The notes under the pieces are model-generated. The model was not told where the DNA came from, made no database searches, and worked only from the letters and a program-made list of their open reading frames with translations. Shown here in pieces: positions 1-6,287 of a DNA stretch of 6,959 bases (position 1 is its first letter; every line of letters starts with the position of its first letter). Origin of the DNA: Verrucomicrobiia bacterium (GTDB lineage: Bacteria; Verrucomicrobiota; Verrucomicrobiia; Limisphaerales; UBA1319); contig JADGRT010000158.1 of the NCBI GenBank assembly GCA_017880715.1, positions 1 to 6,959 on the forward strand. The letters are read 5' to 3'. Both the position numbers and the translations under genes were made by a program.

Positions 1-506
1 TTCTGGATGGAAAACTTGGCGAGGAAGTATTCGTAGATGCGGCCGAAAACATCGCCGGTGGCGTGCTTGATCTGCTCGCTGTTGAACAGCCGCATCAAAT
101 CTTCAAGGACCTTCGGCTCGAAGATTCCGTAGTCTTTGGGCAGTACGCCCTGGAGCGGTTCGAAGTCCGCCTCGATGGCGCTCATGGCGTTGGTAACGAG
201 CTTGGGGAGGCCGGCAGGGTCAATCGTGGCCTTCTCCATGATGAAATCGTAACGAGCCGTTTCGGGCAGCCAAAGAGCGCGGCGCCGGATGTAATCGGCG
301 GCCTGGACTTTCCGCTTGGGCATCCGGCCAGCCGCCTGGTCTTCGGCGATCTGCTGGGTGGCGGCATCGAAGCGATTGGCGGCGTGGCGTAGGAAAATCA
401 CGCCGAGCACGGGCATGAAGTAATCGCTGGAGGTCAGCTTGGAATTAGCGCGGAGATTATCGGCGGCTTGCCAGAGGTCGGATTCAAATTGCGAGAGGTT
501 GTCCAT
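1..506 (-). CDS. hsdM: Type I restriction-modification DNA methyltransferase subunit (HsdM), N-terminal part, cut by window edge
   Basis: Only the first 168 codons are present; the gene continues past the left edge. The translation begins MDNLSQFESDLWQAADNLRA and continues with VLGVIFLRHAANRF (about residues 34-47). This is the helical HsdM N-terminal domain pattern (L-W-x-A-A-D-x-L-R, then a hydrophobic VLGxIFL helix). Near the edge, GDVFGRIYEYFLAKFS (about residues 151-166) matches the segment that leads into the N6-adenine methyltransferase domain. The SAM-binding and NPPF-type catalytic motifs lie outside the window, so activity cannot be judged. In the family, HsdM pairs with HsdS for sequence-specific adenine methylation and with HsdR for cleavage. 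ATG at 506 is the only start available, since an in-frame TAG lies seven codons upstream. No clear Shine-Dalgarno is seen. It follows gmhB by 31 bp on the same strand, yet has no functional link to it. Confidence 0.88.
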   Translation of the reverse strand, partial: MDNLSQFESDLWQAADNLRANSKLTSSDYFMPVLGVIFLRHAANRFDAATQQIAEDQAAGRMPKRKVQAADYIRRRALWLPETARYDFIMEKATIDPAGLPKLVTNAMSAIEADFEPLQGVLPKDYGIFEPKVLEDLMRLFNSEQIKHATGDVFGRIYEYFLAKFSIQ

Positions 507-537
507 GAATGGGCGCGGTATGAGCTAAAATGTCAGT

Positions 538-1119
538 TCACCGGTGGGTCAGGATCCAGTCGGTCACCGCGGTCAGGTTGTCCACCACCATCGCGGTTTT
601 CAGCTCCCCGGGCTGGCGACGTTCCAATTCGGCGCCGTAGCCGGTGCGGACGAGCAAACAATGCTTGACGCCCGCGTTCCAACCACATTCCAGGTCGATG
701 AGTTTGTCGCCCACCAGGTAGCTTTGCGAAAGATCCAGGCCAAACTCATCGCGCGCCTCGAGCAAAAACTGCGGGGACGGTTTGCGCCCGCAACTCGGTT
801 GATCCGGGGCTTCCGGGGCCACGTATATTTTTTCGAAACGCACGCCGTCCCGAGCCAGTTCGCCCGTCAGGCAGGCGTGGACTTTATCCACGTCGGCCAT
901 GGTGTAATAGCCTCGTCCCACGCCGGACTGGTTGGTAACAACGAACAGTTTGAAGCCGGCGTCTTGCAGGCGCCTCAGGGCGCGGCCGGCGCCGGGAAAC
1001 AGGACGACCTCCTCCACGCGGTGCAGGTAGTGCTTCTCCTCGATCAGCACGCCGTCGCGATCGAAGAAAACCGCGCGCGACTGGGTTGCCGGCGCGTCAT
1101 GCGGTTGGGGAGCCTTCAT
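538..1119 (-). CDS. gmhB: D-glycero-beta-D-manno-heptose 1,7-bisphosphate 7-phosphatase-like HAD-IIIA phosphatase
   Basis: This 193-residue protein belongs to the HAD superfamily, subfamily IIIA. Visible motifs are FFDRDGV (nucleophile Asp20, acid/base Asp22), TNQSGVGRG (residues 62-70, motif II), RKPSP with Lys113 (motif III) and GDKLIDLE (137-144; Asp138 and Asp142, magnesium site). In the family, the enzyme removes the C7 phosphate of heptose 1,7-bisphosphate in the cytoplasm during ADP-heptose synthesis. The assignment rests on these motifs plus the adjacent heptose kinase; the histidinol-phosphatase domain of HisB is the nearest alternative. Classical GmhB proteins carry a zinc loop, Cys-x-His...Cys-x-Cys, just before RKP. 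Here that loop is short and reads APEAPDQPSCG, with only one Cys, so structural zinc is probably absent. The start ATG overlaps the rfaE1 stop as ATGA, which implies translational coupling; no strong Shine-Dalgarno precedes it. Confidence 0.87.
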   Translation of the reverse strand: MKAPQPHDAPATQSRAVFFDRDGVLIEEKHYLHRVEEVVLFPGAGRALRRLQDAGFKLFVVTNQSGVGRGYYTMADVDKVHACLTGELARDGVRFEKIYVAPEAPDQPSCGRKPSPQFLLEARDEFGLDLSQSYLVGDKLIDLECGWNAGVKHCLLVRTGYGAELERRQPGELKTAMVVDNLTAVTDWILTHR

Positions 1120-2129
1120 GCCTGGCCTTGAAAACTGGCCAGCAGTTCGGTGGCGGTCACCGTGGCGGTTCCCAGTTTACCCACCACCACCCCGGCGGCG
1201 TGATTGGAGAAAATGGCGGCTTCGGTCGGAGACGCTCCCGCCGCAATGGCCAGGGTCAAGGAAGCGATGACCGTGTCGCCGGCACCCGAGACATCGAACA
1301 CCTCCTGGGCGACGGTGGGAATGTGGAAGGGCGCCGCGCCGCGCTGGCACATCAGCAATCCTTGTTCGCCCAGCGTGATCAGCAGCAAGGCGGGGTTGAG
1401 GTTCTTCAACAGGTGGTCGGTCACCTGCATGAGCGCCGGATCTTCCAGGGGATGTTCCGGGCGGTTTCCATCGGCGATCCCCGCCAGTTCGAAGGCTTCC
1501 TTGCGATTGGGCGTGATGAGCGATAAGCCCGTCAGATCGAGATGATGCACCGGTTTGGGATCGAGGCTCAGCCACAGGGCGCGCTCTCGGCAGGCCAGCT
1601 TGAGCCAGTCGAGCAAGGCCTGAGTCACCACGCCTTTGCCATAATCGCCCACGATGACCGCGTCCGTGTTGTCGAGTTGCGGCGCCAGTGCCTCGATCAG
1701 GCGGCGGGTGGCTGGCGCGTCCAGTTCGGTGCGGGTTTCGCGGTCCACGCGGACGACCTGTTGCTGGTGGGCGATGATGCGGGTTTTGATGCTGGTGGGG
1801 CGGTTTGCCACCCGCAGCAGACTTTGGCAGCCCACCGCGTTTTCGCGCAACAGCCGCAGCATTTGCCGGGCGGTGGCGTCGCGGCCGACGACTCCGGACA
1901 ATGCCACCGTGGCGCCCAGGGAAGTGAGGTTACGCGCGATGTTGGCGGCGCCGCCGGGCATGAAGTTTTCGCGGACAAAATCGAGGACGGGCACCGGGGC
2001 TTCGGGCGAGATGCGGGTGACGCGGCCCCAGACGAACTGATCCAGCATCACATCGCCAATGACCAGAACGCGGGTGTTGGCGGCGGCGTCCAGCAAATGC
2101 CGCACGCGTTGGAGAGACAAGGTATTCAT
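1116..2129 (-). CDS. rfaE1: D-glycero-beta-D-manno-heptose-7-phosphate kinase (kinase-only RfaE/HldA)
   Basis: This 337-residue PfkB/ribokinase-family sugar kinase phosphorylates heptose 7-phosphate at C1 using ATP, giving the 1,7-bisphosphate that GmhB acts on. Features diagnostic for the RfaE branch are VLVIGDVMLDQFVWG (21-35) followed by RISPEAPVPV (39-48), MPGGAANIARN (57-67), GDYGKG (161-166), the PNRKE segment (207-211), and the C-terminal anion-hole motif SGAGDT (281-286) with catalytic Asp285. The sequence ends shortly after GKLGTATVT (318-326). The cytidylyltransferase domain of fused HldE proteins is therefore missing, and the nucleotidyltransferase must be encoded elsewhere, as in hldA/hldC-type genomes. 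An AAGGAA element at 2141-2146 lies 11 bp upstream of ATG 2129, a slightly long but plausible Shine-Dalgarno. It starts 18 bp after the RNase D stop and overlaps gmhB by 4 bp, so the three genes look co-transcribed. Confidence 0.93.
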   Translation of the reverse strand: MNTLSLQRVRHLLDAAANTRVLVIGDVMLDQFVWGRVTRISPEAPVPVLDFVRENFMPGGAANIARNLTSLGATVALSGVVGRDATARQMLRLLRENAVGCQSLLRVANRPTSIKTRIIAHQQQVVRVDRETRTELDAPATRRLIEALAPQLDNTDAVIVGDYGKGVVTQALLDWLKLACRERALWLSLDPKPVHHLDLTGLSLITPNRKEAFELAGIADGNRPEHPLEDPALMQVTDHLLKNLNPALLLITLGEQGLLMCQRGAAPFHIPTVAQEVFDVSGAGDTVIASLTLAIAAGASPTEAAIFSNHAAGVVVGKLGTATVTATELLASFQGQA

Positions 2130-2147
2130 GGAAAAGGTCGTTCCTTT

Positions 2148-3203
2148 TTATGGATCGAGCAACAATTCGCGCTGCCAGTTCATCAGGCGCAGCTGGGGGT
2201 CGTTGCGCGCCAGGGCGATGAGGGTGGTTCGACCGGCGATGAAAGAAGGGTCGAGTCCCAGTTGTTTGGCCCGGTGATCCCGGCGGGTGAAGAGTCCATG
2301 GAGCCGCTTGTGTTCGGCCTCCGAGAAACGAATCCGGGCAGGGCGAACCGGGTCCGGCTGTTGGGAGGGGGCCACCGCGAGTCCGCGAGTCACGGCGTCG
2401 CTGAGGCTCCGGTGCCGCGCCGGCGAAAACCGCTGGGGCAAGAGATGTTCCCAGGATGAGCCGTTAACCGCAGCGATAGCGAGATCGACCAACGATCCGT
2501 GGCTCAGGATGAAGAACACCGGCCGATTGTGCCGGATGGCTTCGTCTTCCCGCCAATGCCATAGCGCGTGCAGCACCGCCAGGGCAGGAGGCGACAACCG
2601 TTCGCTGCCGCCCAGCCGCCAGACCTGATCGGGATCGCGCGCATTAGCCTTGGTGCTGTCGGCAATGAGCCGCAGGCCGGCCTCGCGATGCCAGTCCAAC
2701 CGGTTCTTTTGCTGCAACTCCGCCCGCAGACCCTCGGACAGCGGGCGCAAGTGAGCGGTGTCATTGCGCGCGTAAGTGAGCCGGCGTTGGGACAGGGGGC
2801 GCATCGACCAGTTGGCCTTCTGTGAGCCTTTTTCCAAAGTAACGCCCAGGTATTGTTTCACCAGGTCGCCCAGGCCGTAGGCGGTGAGCCCCAAAAAGCG
2901 CGCCGCCAGCATGGTGTCGAACAGGGCCGATGGCACAAAACGAAAGGCGCGGTGCAAAAGACGCAGATCGTAATCGGCGCCGTGCGCGATCAATTCCCGC
3001 GGCTGCAACACCGTCATCAGCGGGCTCAAATCCAGCCCGGCCAGCGGGTCCACCAGCTCATCGGCGCCGGGAATGCTGAGCTGGATCAGGCAAAGCTTTT
3101 CGGGATAGGAGTGCAGGCTGTCGGCCTCCGTATCGAGGGCAATCCACTCGGCCGAACGGAGCCGTGCCAGCAGTTGACTCAATTGTTCCTGGTTGACGAT
3201 CAC
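2148..3203 (-). CDS. rnd: Ribonuclease D-family 3'-5' exonuclease with HRDC domain
   Basis: A DEDDy 3'-5' exonuclease followed by an HRDC-like helical domain. Counting from the chosen GTG start, Exo I is ALDTEAD (Asp24, Glu26), Exo II lies in AHGADYDLRLL (Asp79), and Exo III is YARNDTAHL (Tyr144, Asp148), so all four acidic ligands and the DEDDy tyrosine are present. The C-terminal half contains ALAVLHALWHWREDEAIRHN, typical of the HRDC segment of RNase D. Family members trim tRNA and other structured RNA 3' ends in the cytoplasm. The frame stays open to a TTG at 3266 (372 residues). I prefer GTG 3203 (351 residues, reading VIVNQEQLSQLL) because homologues usually begin right at this segment and because the upstream extension would be read through a terminator-like hairpin. 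No Shine-Dalgarno decides the question. The rfaE1 gene follows after 18 bp. Confidence 0.9.
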   Translation of the reverse strand: MIVNQEQLSQLLARLRSAEWIALDTEADSLHSYPEKLCLIQLSIPGADELVDPLAGLDLSPLMTVLQPRELIAHGADYDLRLLHRAFRFVPSALFDTMLAARFLGLTAYGLGDLVKQYLGVTLEKGSQKANWSMRPLSQRRLTYARNDTAHLRPLSEGLRAELQQKNRLDWHREAGLRLIADSTKANARDPDQVWRLGGSERLSPPALAVLHALWHWREDEAIRHNRPVFFILSHGSLVDLAIAAVNGSSWEHLLPQRFSPARHRSLSDAVTRGLAVAPSQQPDPVRPARIRFSEAEHKRLHGLFTRRDHRAKQLGLDPSFIAGRTTLIALARNDPQLRLMNWQRELLLDP

Positions 3204-3224
3204 AACACCAGCCAGCGCGCGACG

Positions 3225-3261
3225 CAAAGAAAAGCGGCCAGCCACGTTGGGCGGCTGACCG
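3225..3261 (-). terminator. Candidate intrinsic terminator of the small basic protein gene
   Basis: Read on the minus strand, CGGTCAGCC (3261-3253) pairs with GGCTGGCCG (3243-3235). The result is a 9-bp GC-rich stem with one G-U wobble and a 9-nt loop, followed immediately by the T-rich tail CTTTTCTTTG. It lies about 20 bp after the stop of the 37-residue gene. On the plus strand the wobble becomes a C-A mismatch and no T tract follows, so the structure is oriented for leftward transcription. The tail is interrupted by a C, so termination may be partial and RNase D may be expressed by read-through. Confidence 0.6.
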
Positions 3262-3281
3262 TTCAAAACGAAAGAAGACGA

Positions 3282-3395
3282 TCAGGCCTTGGGAGCCTTG
3301 GGGGAGGCTTTCTTCGCCTTGGCGGCTTCCTTTTTGCGCTTCACATAGGCCAAACGACGCGCTTTCTTCTCACCTTTGTTGTATTGCTTGCTCAT
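3282..3395 (-). CDS. Small, very basic 37-residue protein of unknown function
   Basis: The frame runs from ATG 3395 to TGA 3284-3282. It begins MSKQYNKGEKKARRLAYVKR and ends in a Lys/Ala/Pro-rich tail (KKASPKAPKA). I count 12 Lys and 3 Arg against 2 Glu in 37 residues, so it is strongly positively charged. It has no signal peptide or membrane segment. The composition resembles small ribosome-associated or nucleic-acid-binding proteins and the tails of histone H1-like proteins; this is inference, and I do not recognise a named family. Evidence that it is real: a candidate promoter with consensus spacing upstream (3438-3466), a candidate intrinsic terminator just downstream (3225-3261), and a position exactly filling the gap between RNase D and the divergent lipoprotein gene. 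No good Shine-Dalgarno is present. The frame stays open further upstream (to 4016), but that extension lies antisense to the lipoprotein gene and is rejected. Confidence 0.7.
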   Translation of the reverse strand: MSKQYNKGEKKARRLAYVKRKKEAAKAKKASPKAPKA

Positions 3396-3437
3396 AAGAA
3401 TCTTTACTTTGCCAAACCAATCCGGTTCTGTGGTGGC

Positions 3438-3466
3438 ATTATGAAGTTTTGGTTTCGTGGATTCAA
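3438..3466 (-). promoter_or_regulatory. Candidate sigma70-type promoter for the small basic protein gene
   Basis: On the minus strand, TTGAAT (3466-3461) and CATAAT (3443-3438) are separated by exactly 17 bp. They match the -35 consensus at four of six positions and the -10 consensus at five of six. The predicted transcription start, near 3431, gives a leader of about 35 nt before ATG 3395. The -10 box overlaps the start codon of the divergent lipoprotein gene, so the two directions could interfere. No comparably good promoter was seen for the plus direction in the 45-bp gap. Confidence 0.45.
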
Positions 3467-3995
3467 TATCTATTTGCTCATGCTCGCCCTGGGCCTCGGC
3501 AGCGGCTGCCAGACCACCGACGACCCGTCGCCTCCCGGCGCCAACAAGAAAAAGGAGTTCTGTCTCCTGCGGTTTTTTATCGAGACGAATCCCGATGCCA
3601 CCGGCCGCAATCAGATTGTCCCCATCTTCCGGGAGAATCCCTCGCCCGTGTGCGTCGAAAAAATCCCCGTCCTCACCGAGGCCGACATCGAGCAAGTCTC
3701 CCTGCTCGACCAGGTGGGCGGTTTTGCCATCCTCGTTCAATTCAACGACCACGGCACGCGCCTCCTGGAGATGACCACCGCCTCCCATCCGAGCCAGAGG
3801 CTCGCCGTATTCGCCCAGTATTCCATCAAGAGCAAAACGGTCGAGACCCGCTGGCTGGCGGCGCCGCGCATCACGCATCGCATTGCCAACGGCGCCTTCG
3901 TGTTTACGCCCGACGCCACGCGCGAGCAAGCCGATCGGATCGTGGAAGGCATGACCCATCTCCTGGCCGAAGCCAAGCAGAAAGACACATTCTAA
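3441..3995 (+). CDS. Putative lipoprotein resembling the periplasmic P1 head of SecD
   Basis: This 184-residue protein starts at ATG 3441. It opens with a basic, hydrophobic signal (MKFWFRGFNIYLLMLALGLG) ending in SGC at Cys23. The lipobox is degenerate, with Gly at -3, but fits lipoprotein processing; Gln at +2 suggests outer-membrane sorting. A Lys-rich linker (36-38) follows. Residues about 94-175 resemble the SecD P1 head subdomain: GGFAILVQFNDHGTRLLEMT (93-112), RLAVFAQY (120-127), a strand-turn APRITHRIANGAFVFTPDAT (141-160), then helix REQADRIVEGM (161-171), which in SecD contains the eA..la..l pattern. None of the SecD transmembrane helices is present, so it is not a translocase subunit. 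Its role is unknown; an envelope role is inferred. Cys41 and Cys71 could form a disulphide. GGTGG at 3432-3436 is a weak Shine-Dalgarno. The M23 peptidase gene follows after 39 bp. The same frame is open upstream to 2853, but that part only shadows RNase D. Confidence 0.75.
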   Translation: MKFWFRGFNIYLLMLALGLGSGCQTTDDPSPPGANKKKEFCLLRFFIETNPDATGRNQIVPIFRENPSPVCVEKIPVLTEADIEQVSLLDQVGGFAILVQFNDHGTRLLEMTTASHPSQRLAVFAQYSIKSKTVETRWLAAPRITHRIANGAFVFTPDATREQADRIVEGMTHLLAEAKQKDTF

Positions 3996-4034
3996 TCCCG
4001 GCCGCGCCGGCTCCACCCTCCAGCCTTTCGTCGC

Positions 4035-5045
4035 ATGAAACTCGATCTCCCTGGCTTAACCGCCGTCTCGGTGTTCCTGGCCTGCGCCGCCACCGCCCAA
4101 CCCTTTCACCTGCCCACCGCCAATCGCCTGCTGCTCGAACCGGGCGGCGAGCCAAAGTACTTCGTTGGCACCGTGGGCAAACCCTGGATCTCGGGAACCT
4201 TCGGTTGCGTGCGCTCCGACGGCCACCAGATCCACGAAGGCATCGACATCCGATGCCTCCGACATGACCAGCGGGGCGAGCCTATCGATCCGGTTCTCGC
4301 CACCGCCGCCGGCGCCGTGGCATACCTCAACCCCAAGGCGGGTCTGTCCAACTACGGTCAATATGTGGTCCTGCGCCACCAGGTGGAAGGTCTGGAAATC
4401 TACTCCCTTTATGCCCATTTGCGCGAAATTCGGTCCGATTTGAAAATCGGCGCCACGGTGAAGGCCGGTGAAACCATCGCCACGATGGGGCGAACCACCA
4501 ATACCCGGTCGCCCATTTCCAAGGATCGCGCGCACCTTCATTTCGAACTGAATTTCCTGGTAAACGACCGGTTTGCCACCTGGTACCAATCGACCTTTCC
4601 CGGCCAGCGCAACGACCATGGAGCGTGGAACGGCCAAAACCTGGTCGGGATCGATCCGCGCGCCCTGTTGCTCGCCGAAGTCCGGCCGGGCGCCAAGTTC
4701 AGTCTGCGTCAGTTTTTGCGCCAGGAGACCGAACTCTGCCGGGTGCTGGTGCGCAAAACCAGTTTCCCCTGGGTGCGCCGCTATGCCCCCCTGATCCAAC
4801 GCAACCCCGTGGCCGAAAAGGAAGGCGTTGCCGGATATGAAATGTCGCTCGATTTTAACGGCGTGCCGTTTGCGATCATTCCGCGAGCCGCCTCGGAAAT
4901 AAAAAATGGCCCCACCTACCAGCTTCTGTCCGTTAACGACCAGGAACAGCAAAAGAATCCCGGCCGCCATTGGGTGGTCCAGCGGGCGGGCCATTGGGCG
5001 CTGGGCGCCAAAGGGCTCCAGTGGCTGGATCTTCTCACCTATTGA
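4035..5045 (+). CDS. Exported M23-family zinc metallopeptidase (LytM-like), with an unrecognised C-terminal domain
   Basis: This 336-residue protein has an N-terminal signal peptide with a likely AXA cleavage site after Ala21 (ATA/Q). Residues about 40-180 form an M23 peptidase domain with all key residues: HEGID (zinc ligands His67 and Asp71), YSLYAHL (His128) and AHLHFEL (catalytic His167, zinc ligand His169). It should therefore be catalytically competent, unlike the degenerate LytM activators of the EnvC type. Typical M23 substrates are peptidoglycan cross-bridge or stem peptides in the periplasm; the actual substrate here is unknown. Residues about 205-336 form a second part I do not recognise, ending GHWALGAKGLQWLDLLTY. 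VFLAC at 13-17 could be read as a poor lipobox, but the AXA site is better. ATG 4035 follows the lipoprotein gene by 39 bp without a Shine-Dalgarno, so co-transcription is plausible. Confidence 0.88.
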   Translation: MKLDLPGLTAVSVFLACAATAQPFHLPTANRLLLEPGGEPKYFVGTVGKPWISGTFGCVRSDGHQIHEGIDIRCLRHDQRGEPIDPVLATAAGAVAYLNPKAGLSNYGQYVVLRHQVEGLEIYSLYAHLREIRSDLKIGATVKAGETIATMGRTTNTRSPISKDRAHLHFELNFLVNDRFATWYQSTFPGQRNDHGAWNGQNLVGIDPRALLLAEVRPGAKFSLRQFLRQETELCRVLVRKTSFPWVRRYAPLIQRNPVAEKEGVAGYEMSLDFNGVPFAIIPRAASEIKNGPTYQLLSVNDQEQQKNPGRHWVVQRAGHWALGAKGLQWLDLLTY

Positions 5046-5069
5046 TTCGTAGCAATTCATATTTCCCGC

Positions 5070-5098
5070 TTGCGGCAGGCGCGGCCAATCGCTATGAT
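5070..5098 (+). promoter_or_regulatory. Candidate sigma70-type promoter for the aminotransferase gene
   Basis: TTGCGG (5070-5075) and TATGAT (5093-5098) are separated by exactly 17 bp. TATGAT matches five of six positions of the -10 consensus, while the -35 matches only TTG. The predicted transcription start is around 5104-5106, only some 6-8 nt before ATG 5112. This would give a nearly leaderless mRNA and fits the lack of a Shine-Dalgarno. It also disfavours the in-frame upstream starts TTG 5070 and ATG 5094, which would fall inside the promoter. The element fills the 66-bp gap after the M23 gene. Confidence 0.45.
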
Positions 5099-5111
5099 TT
5101 GGCCCGCATTT

Positions 5112-6287
5112 ATGAACTACAAGATTTCGCAAAAGGCGGCTTCGTTGTCTCCCTCGTTAACCCTGGCTATCGATGCCAAGGCCAAGCAGATGAAGGCCGA
5201 AGGCCAGGATGTCGTCGGCTTCGGCGCCGGCGAACCGGACTTTGACACCCCGCAACACATCAAAGACGCCGCCGCCGCCGCGTTGGCCGCCGGTTTCACC
5301 AAGTACACACCCAGCAGCGGCATCCCGGAACTTCGCCAGGCCATCGCCGACAAATTCAAACGGGACAACGGCCTGACCTATAAACCCTCGCAGATCATCG
5401 TCTCCTGCGGCGGCAAACACTCCTGCTTCAACGTCATCTTTGCCACCTGCCAGGAAGGCGACGAAGTCGTCATCCCCTCGCCCTATTGGCTGAGCTATCC
5501 GGAAATGGTCAAGCTCGCCGGAGCCAAGCCGGTGATCCTGGCCACGAGCGACCAGACCGAGTTCAAGGTCACCCCCGGCCAGTTACGCGCCGCGATTACT
5601 CCGCGCACGCGTCTGTTCATCTTGAATTCGCCCAGCAATCCGACCGGTTCGCTTTACAACCGGGACGAGATCAAGGCGCTCGGGGACATCTGTGTGGAAA
5701 AGGGCGTGCTCATCATGAGCGACGAAATTTACGAGAAGCTGGTGTATGACGGGGCGGAACACGTCAGCGTAGCGAGCTTTTCACCGGCGCACTTCGAACA
5801 CACCATCATCGTGCATGGCCTGGCCAAGGCCTACGCGATGACGGGCTGGCGTCTGGGCTATCTGGCCGCTCCGGAACCGATCGCCAAGGCCATCGACGCG
5901 ATCCAAAGCCATAGCACCAGCAACGCGACGTCGTTTGCTCAGAAGGGCGGTGTGGCGGCGCTCAATGGGCCGCAGGACCACCTCCCAGTCTGGCTGGCCG
6001 AGTACGCCAAGCGCCGCAGCTTTGCGCATCAACGCCTCAACCGCATTCCCGGGGTAAGCTGCGTTAACGCCAAGGGCGCGTTCTATCTGTTCCCGAATAT
6101 TTCGTCTTTCGGGCTAAGCTCGACCGACTTCTGCGCCCAGCTGCTCGAACAGGAGAAAGTAGCCGCCGTGCCCGGCATTGCTTTTGGCGCCGATCAGTAC
6201 ATGCGGATCAGCTACGCCACCAGCCTGGCAAATATCGAAAAGGGTTTGGACCGGCTGGCGAAATTCTGCGCCAACCTGAAAAAATAA
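5112..6287 (+). CDS. PLP-dependent class I aminotransferase, aspartate aminotransferase-like
   Basis: From ATG 5112 this is a 391-residue fold-type I aminotransferase of the bacterial AspC/I-gamma-like group, the usual length for the family. Features in order: GFGAGEPDFDTP (36-47); GGKHS (100-104); a substrate/PLP loop around PSPYW (122-126); NSPSNPTG with PLP-contacting Asn176; SDEIYE with Asp204 and Tyr207; GLAKAYAMTGWRLGY with Schiff-base Lys239 and Arg247; and YMRISYATS with Arg365, which binds the substrate alpha-carboxylate. It should interconvert aspartate and 2-oxoglutarate with oxaloacetate and glutamate. Close relatives also accept prephenate or aromatic substrates, so the exact substrate is open and I give no symbol. 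The start is chosen because homologues begin with this NYKISQKAASL-type segment; the frame stays open to TTG 5070. It appears to have its own promoter and ends at TAA 6285-6287. Confidence 0.92.
   Translation: MNYKISQKAASLSPSLTLAIDAKAKQMKAEGQDVVGFGAGEPDFDTPQHIKDAAAAALAAGFTKYTPSSGIPELRQAIADKFKRDNGLTYKPSQIIVSCGGKHSCFNVIFATCQEGDEVVIPSPYWLSYPEMVKLAGAKPVILATSDQTEFKVTPGQLRAAITPRTRLFILNSPSNPTGSLYNRDEIKALGDICVEKGVLIMSDEIYEKLVYDGAEHVSVASFSPAHFEHTIIVHGLAKAYAMTGWRLGYLAAPEPIAKAIDAIQSHSTSNATSFAQKGGVAALNGPQDHLPVWLAEYAKRRSFAHQRLNRIPGVSCVNAKGAFYLFPNISSFGLSSTDFCAQLLEQEKVAAVPGIAFGADQYMRISYATSLANIEKGLDRLAKFCANLKK

Noticed and set aside
544..1131. Open frame of 195 codons on the plus strand
   Set aside because: It is antisense to gmhB, which has all HAD motifs; the plus translation shows no family features.
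1542..2459. Long open frame of 305 codons on the plus strand
   Set aside because: It lies antisense to rfaE1 and the end of the RNase D gene. Its translation is low-complexity (Gly, Gln, His, Ala-rich) without domain motifs, as expected for the complement of GC-rich genes.
3998..4010. CCGGC-CGC-GCCGG inverted repeat after the lipoprotein gene, considered as a terminator
   Set aside because: The stem is only 5 bp with a 3-nt loop and no T tract, and the M23 gene follows closely on the same strand.
3396..4016. Upstream extension of the small basic protein to a 244-residue minus-strand protein
   Set aside because: The extension is the antisense of the lipoprotein gene and lacks protein-like features. 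ATG 3395 with a promoter just upstream explains the gene better.
4056..5132. Open frame of 358 codons on the minus strand
   Set aside because: It is antisense to the M23 peptidase gene, whose catalytic motifs are intact. The minus translation is Gly/Ala/Gln-rich with no recognisable family.
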